Program-made: the position numbers and the translations under genes | Shown: piece after piece, positions 60,706 through 64,000 of the stretch | Position numbering within the stretch: the first letter of the stretch is position 1 | How the letters are laid out: each line of letters begins with the position of its first letter | DNA from: Hyphomicrobium_A sp963722495 | GTDB taxonomy: Bacteria; Pseudomonadota; Alphaproteobacteria; Rhizobiales; Hyphomicrobiaceae | Length of the DNA: 64,000 nucleotides | Assembly (NCBI GenBank): GCA_963722495.1 | Contig: CAVRND010000011.1 | Span: forward strand, 310,001-374,000 | Direction of reading: 5' to 3' | Notes under the pieces: generated by a model | What the model was told of the DNA's origin: nothing | The model's input: only the letters and a program-made list of their open reading frames with translations | Databases searched by the model: none

Positions 60706-61152
60706 GCGCCCGCGAGGCAGACGAGGCGCAGATCGACGCCCGGCACGCAGCGCCTCGACAAGTGGTTATGGTTTGCGCGCTTCGTGAAGACGCGCACCTT
60801 GGCGGCGGCGATTGTTGCCGCCGGCAAGGTTCGGCTCAACCGGACTCGCATCGATAAGCCGGCGCAAACGGTGCGGGCGGGTGATGTCTTGACCCTCAAC
60901 CTCAACCGGCGCATCACGGTCATACGAGTTCTGGGGATTGCCGAGCGGCGGGGCCCTTCTGCCGCGGCGCTGGCGCTCTATGAGGAATTGACAGCCGACG
61001 GCGATGTCATCAAACCTCAGCCGTCATCTTCGGCGCCAGCCGCAGGATGGCAGCCGGGCGAGGTTAGGCCTGTCCGGCGGCCTGTGGGGAGCGGGCGGCC
61101 GACCAAGAAAGAGCGTCGCGACATCGACCGGATGAATGGCAAGGACCGCTGA
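60702..61152 (+). CDS. S4 domain RNA-binding protein (HslR-like), frameshifted near 60745
   Basis: An S4 RNA-binding protein related to heat-shock protein HslR, which recycles stalled 50S subunits. A TTG at 60702 overlapping the helicase stop starts MSAREADEAQIDAR; the +1 frame then reads QRLDKWLWFARFVKTRTLAA, the S4 signature, and VRLNRTRIDKPAQTVRAGDV. The C-terminus is basic (RPVGSGRPTKKERRDIDRMN). There is no ATG/GTG/TTG in the second frame upstream of RLDKW, which supports one extra base near 60745. It is co-directional with the helicase and fdxA. Confidence 0.9.
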
Positions 61153-61250
61153 GTTCAGCGGCTCCGCGGGGGAGCCTCGACCTACAGCCGCCGATGTGAT
61201 GGAAGTAGCACCCGCTGCTCGGCGGCAACGGGAGCAAGCCGGATCCAAGC

Positions 61251-61589
61251 ATGACCTACGTCGTCAACGAAAAATGCATAAAGTGCAAATACACCGATTG
61301 CGTCGAGGTCTGCCCGGTCGACTGTTTCTACGAGGGTGACAACATGCTCGTCATTCACCCCGACGAGTGCATCGACTGTGGGGTCTGCGAGCCGGAGTGC
61401 CCGGTCGACGCCATCAAGCCGGACACGGAGTCTGGGCTAGAAAAGTGGCTGGAACTCAACCGGAAGTTCTCCGAGAGCTGGCCGAACATTACCTCCAAGA
61501 AGGAGGCGCTGCCTGACGCCGACGCCCACAAGGACGAGGCGGGCAAGTTCGAGAAGTACTTTTCGCCTGAGCCGGGCTCTGGAGACTAG
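61251..61589 (+). CDS. fdxA: Ferredoxin FdxA (7Fe-8S)
   Basis: This is a low-potential ferredoxin with [3Fe-4S] and [4Fe-4S] clusters. The 112 aa starts MTYVVNEKCIKCKYTDCVEV. The Cys sets CIKCKYTDCVEVCPVDCF and CIDCGVCEPECPVDAI are intact, and the C-terminal KWLELNRKFSESWPNITSKK with a charged tail is typical of the FdxA type. It lies between the S4 gene and carD, the usual order. It probably serves as an electron carrier for monooxygenases or biosynthetic enzymes. Confidence 0.98.
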   Translation: MTYVVNEKCIKCKYTDCVEVCPVDCFYEGDNMLVIHPDECIDCGVCEPECPVDAIKPDTESGLEKWLELNRKFSESWPNITSKKEALPDADAHKDEAGKFEKYFSPEPGSGD

Positions 61590-62010
61590 GCAGGGCGGGC
61601 CCTGCTGCCCCCTTGCGGCAAAATGCGCACCCTTTTCGCACCCTTTTCAGAATGCTTGGTATTCGGGCTCGCCTGGTAAGGGCGCCCATACCCTTCCGAG
61701 CGGCTGCCCTTCATTTTCAATGAAGTTTATGTTACGCTCCTCCGAGATGACGCTAAACGCCCGGTACAGAGTCGGAACAGGAGCGAACGAAGCGCAACCG
61801 CGTTGCCTTTCAGGCAATGATTGGGCCCTCCTGAGGTCTGAGCATCAAGCGGGTTTGATCATTTCAGAGCAAAATAACGGGTTGGCGACCGCTCCCTCTA
61901 GCGACACCGATCCACCATATCAGCTCGGAGTGGCAGCGATCACGCTGGCGCGCCGGGTAGACGCGCATAGCTGCTAGTCCGCACCCCGACGAGAAAGTGA
62001 GACGACCCCA
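61590..62010 (+). promoter_or_regulatory. carD leader, 421 bp
   Basis: A 7-bp hairpin GCAGGGC/GCCCTGC lies immediately after fdxA (61590-61605) without a U-tract, so it is at most a weak terminator. GCACCCTTTTC is directly repeated at about 61627 and 61638. The remaining small ORF (61720-61977) has no conserved look. No perfect promoter was found. Confidence 0.4.
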
Positions 62011-62988
62011 ATGGCTGAAAAGAAAAAGGCGCCTGCCGCCCGCTCGGCGAAGTCCACGGCTGCCGCCGGCAAGAAGGTTGGCCGCAAGCTGACCGCTGCG
62101 AAAAAGCCGGGTCGCTCGGAAGCGAAGCTTGTCGCGAAGAAGCCCGTTGCAAAGGCGCAGACGGCCGTAAAGGCCAAGAGCCCTGTAGCGAAGACAGCAG
62201 GAACCGCGGCGCCCGTCAAGCACGTGGCAAAGCCGGCCCCGAAGGTTGCTCATAAGGCTGTGGCCGCCAAGCCCGCAGCGCCTGCGCAGGTGCGCGCCGT
62301 GGCTGCTGCCGTGAAGCCAGCCGGCCAGAAGATCACTGCGCCGGTGCCCCAGCAGCACCAGATGACGCCCAAGGCCGTGGCCGAGAAAGCCGCTGCCGCG
62401 CGCCAGCTGATGACCGCGCAGAAGAAGCCGGTCAGTCAGCGTCACGGCTTCAAGGCCAGCGAGTTCGTCGTGTATCCGGCCCACGGCGTCGGCAAGATCG
62501 TCGGCATCGAGGAGCAGGAGATCGCCGGCATGGCGCTCGAGCTGTTCGTGATCAGCTTCGAGAAAGAGAAGCTCACGCTGCGCGTGCCCACCGGCAAGCT
62601 GGCGAGCGTCGGCATGCGCAAGCTATCCGAGGAGCCCGTCGTCAAGAAGGCGATGGAAACCCTCAAGGGCCGCGCCCGCGTCAAGCGCACAATGTGGAGC
62701 CGCCGCGCGCAGGAGTACGTCGCCAAGATCAACTCCGGTGATCTCGTTTCGATCGCTGAAGTGGTCCGCGACCTCTATCGCTCCGAAGCGCAGCCTGAGC
62801 AGTCCTACTCCGAGCGTCAGCTCTATGAGGATGCGCTCGACCGCATGGCACGTGAGATCGCGGCCGTCGAAAAGCTCGACGAGCGTGGCGCCGTGCAGCG
62901 CATCACCGACGTCCTGTCAAAGAGCGCCCGCGGTCGCCGTCTTGCCGCCGAGGCTGAGGGCGGGGACGCGGAGACCCGCGCCGCCTGA
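62011..62988 (+). CDS. carD: CarD family transcriptional regulator with histone-H1-like N-terminal tail
   Basis: CarD/CdnL binds RNA polymerase beta and stabilises open complexes. The conserved CarD domain begins near residue 146 (ASEFVVYPAHGVGKIVGIEE) and includes YEDALDRMAREIAAVE-type helices in its C-terminal half. Before it lies an extension of about 145 residues rich in Lys, Ala and Pro (for example KKVGRKLTAAKKPGRSEAKL), resembling histone H1 tails. Typical alphaproteobacterial CarD is about 170-190 aa, so this is unusually long. The ATG at 62011 follows GAAAGTGAGACGACC. A strong terminator follows the gene. Confidence 0.93.
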   Translation: MAEKKKAPAARSAKSTAAAGKKVGRKLTAAKKPGRSEAKLVAKKPVAKAQTAVKAKSPVAKTAGTAAPVKHVAKPAPKVAHKAVAAKPAAPAQVRAVAAAVKPAGQKITAPVPQQHQMTPKAVAEKAAAARQLMTAQKKPVSQRHGFKASEFVVYPAHGVGKIVGIEEQEIAGMALELFVISFEKEKLTLRVPTGKLASVGMRKLSEEPVVKKAMETLKGRARVKRTMWSRRAQEYVAKINSGDLVSIAEVVRDLYRSEAQPEQSYSERQLYEDALDRMAREIAAVEKLDERGAVQRITDVLSKSARGRRLAAEAEGGDAETRAA

Positions 62989-63001
62989 TAAGGGCGGCGC
63001 A

Positions 63002-63973
63002 TTAAAGATCGAGAGCGCCCGGTACCTTTGGTGCCGGGCGTTTCTCTTTTTCAGGCCCTGGTTGCGCGCCGTGCTCGTCGCGATCGCTGCTCGTCACGGC
63101 GCCGGCCGGTGGCGGCGAGCGCCCCGGCAGAACCTCTTCCGCGGGCGCGATCTGGCTCGGATCCTCGATGTCGATGTATGGACCGTTTCGGTACTGAATC
63201 CAGCCGCGCACCTCGACGCGCTTGCCTTCGAGTGCGGCGAGCGTCTTGGCCCAATCCGGGTTGGCGCGCAGGACGCGGGCCTCGATGCCGGCGGTGAAGT
63301 CGTTGCGCCAGTCGGCGCCAAAGTTGATGTAGGTACGCGCCTTGGTCACCGCGACCTTCGCGACGGGGCCAGCGACGATCTCGTAAGAATTACGCCGCCG
63401 CATCAGCTCGCGCGCCTGCGGCGCGGAGCGCACGGCGTAGGCGGCATTGCCCCATAGGCCGGTCCCAGCGTCACGCGCGACCCGCTCATGCGCCAGTAGC
63501 TCGCGCATGCAGGCGTAGCTGCCGGGCACACCATAGACGCGTGCATGACCGGAGGTGAGCAGTGCGCCTTGCACCCACATGCGCTCGCCGTCCCGTTCGA
63601 CGAACAGATGCGCCAGCTTGCGGCCATAGCGGTCCGTTGCCCGGCCGGATGTCGCCAGCGAAACGCTGCGGCCAAGGACAAGCGCGCGCAAGGCCGCGGT
63701 CGCCTCTTCCTCGGGCAACCACGGCTGCGCGCTGGGGCTGAGATCGGGCGAGCGCGGCGCCAGAGCGCCGACGAGGCGCACCTCCTGGTGGTCGTCGAGC
63801 AGCACGGTCTCGGCATCGATCACGCGCATGACCGAGTGGGTCGGCCCGGCCTCCAGTGTGCAGGAGGGCGGCGCGCCGGCTTTCTCCTGTGCAATCGCGG
63901 CTGCAGCAGTCAGCGTCCCCGCAAATACGATTGCGGTGGCCGTCGCCGATAGGTGCCGTTTGCAGAAGCCCAT
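63002..63973 (-). CDS. Exported SNase-like (thermonuclease-fold) protein
   Basis: This is a 323-aa exported protein with a staphylococcal-nuclease-like domain. The signal peptide ATATAIVFAGTLTAAAAIAQ is followed by the OB-fold core: DAETVLLDDHQEVRLVGALA, SVSLATSGRATDRYGRKLAH and LFVERDGERMWVQGALLTSG, HARVYG. The catalytic loop of true nucleases (RLIGIDAPE) reads RLVGALAPR, losing the Asp and Glu, so nuclease activity is doubtful. A second region of about 100 aa (KARTYINFGADWRNDFTAGI) and a Pro-rich tail follow. Homologues of this type sit next to carD in related genomes. Confidence 0.9.
   Translation of the reverse strand: MGFCKRHLSATATAIVFAGTLTAAAAIAQEKAGAPPSCTLEAGPTHSVMRVIDAETVLLDDHQEVRLVGALAPRSPDLSPSAQPWLPEEEATAALRALVLGRSVSLATSGRATDRYGRKLAHLFVERDGERMWVQGALLTSGHARVYGVPGSYACMRELLAHERVARDAGTGLWGNAAYAVRSAPQARELMRRRNSYEIVAGPVAKVAVTKARTYINFGADWRNDFTAGIEARVLRANPDWAKTLAALEGKRVEVRGWIQYRNGPYIDIEDPSQIAPAEEVLPGRSPPPAGAVTSSDRDEHGAQPGPEKEKRPAPKVPGALDL
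63016..63052 (+). terminator. Intrinsic terminator of carD, inside the 3' end of the SNase gene
   Basis: CGCCCGGTACC (63016-63026) and GGTGCCGGGCG (63030-63040), one G-U pair, loop TTT, are followed by TTTCTCTTTTTC. It lies within the last codons of the convergent SNase-like gene, so the same bases code for KVPGAL-type residues and terminate carD. Confidence 0.88.
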
Positions 63974-64000
63974 AGTCCCCGTGCCCCTGTCAGAGCATAG

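Noticed and set aside
61720..61977. 85-codon ORF upstream of carD
   Set aside because: No conserved domain, no good RBS and no signal; it is likely leader sequence.
1..64000. CRISPR arrays, prophage, insertion sequences, rRNA or tRNA genes
   Set aside because: No regularly spaced identical repeats, transposase or phage genes, or cloverleaf with a T-loop was recognised. XerD at 44038 is the housekeeping recombinase.

Overview
The window is chromosomal DNA of a GC-rich alphaproteobacterium, most likely of the order Hyphomicrobiales (Rhizobiales). The evidence is conserved gene order: dnaJ-dnaK / grpE-hrcA // rph-rdgB-hemW; PBP activator-rsmI-yraN-gshB; argJ-parvulin-secA; accA-xerD-aroK-aroB-CorC family; bolA-J protein-cobS-cobT; and rpmB-DUF3108-helicase-S4-fdxA-carD. 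No prophage, insertion sequence, CRISPR array, rRNA or tRNA gene was recognised. Most of the window is core genome with a few small accessory islands.

Layout. 1-5126 (minus) is the heat-shock cluster dnaJ, dnaK, grpE, hrcA. 5289-9429 (plus) runs rph, a VOC protein, rdgB, hemW, a YqaA-type membrane protein and dsbB. 9430-10499 is a 1.07-kb stretch without a convincing gene; it contains a strand-asymmetric, GTTGCGT-rich repeat field and leads to a 71-codon ORF with a strong RBS and terminator. 10.8-19.5 kb holds DNA repair and tRNA-modification genes (HNH, AlkA, GluQ) and a cell-wall/glutathione block. 20-28 kb holds a TPMT-type methyltransferase, argJ, a MerR-ATPase fusion, a parvulin and secA. 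28-31.7 kb is an accessory island with small envelope proteins and an unusual pair: an NDP-kinase-like protein and a protein-kinase-fold protein. 32-36.5 kb is a GST plus a paoABC-type molybdenum aldehyde oxidoreductase. 39.3-42.8 kb carries three consecutive L,D-transpeptidase paralogues with three different export/anchor signals. 43-64 kb is mostly housekeeping (accA, xerD, aroKB, cobST, rpmB, helicase, fdxA, carD, SNase-like).

A striking property of the whole sequence is that eleven otherwise intact genes are each broken by a single frameshift, and every one has a net length of 1 mod 3 (one extra base). dnaJ also carries one in-frame amber codon. Several of these genes are essential or nearly so (aroB, dnaJ, hemW). 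Uncorrected insertion-type sequencing errors are the most economical explanation, but the pattern deserves a read-level check.

How the genes fit together. The heat-shock block makes the DnaK chaperone machine and its HrcA repressor. LpoA-like, DacC-like and the three L,D-transpeptidases all act on peptidoglycan. SecA, the parvulin and DsbB handle export and periplasmic folding. CobS/CobT form the cobaltochelatase partner complex. FdxA, HemW and BolA touch Fe-S and haem metabolism.
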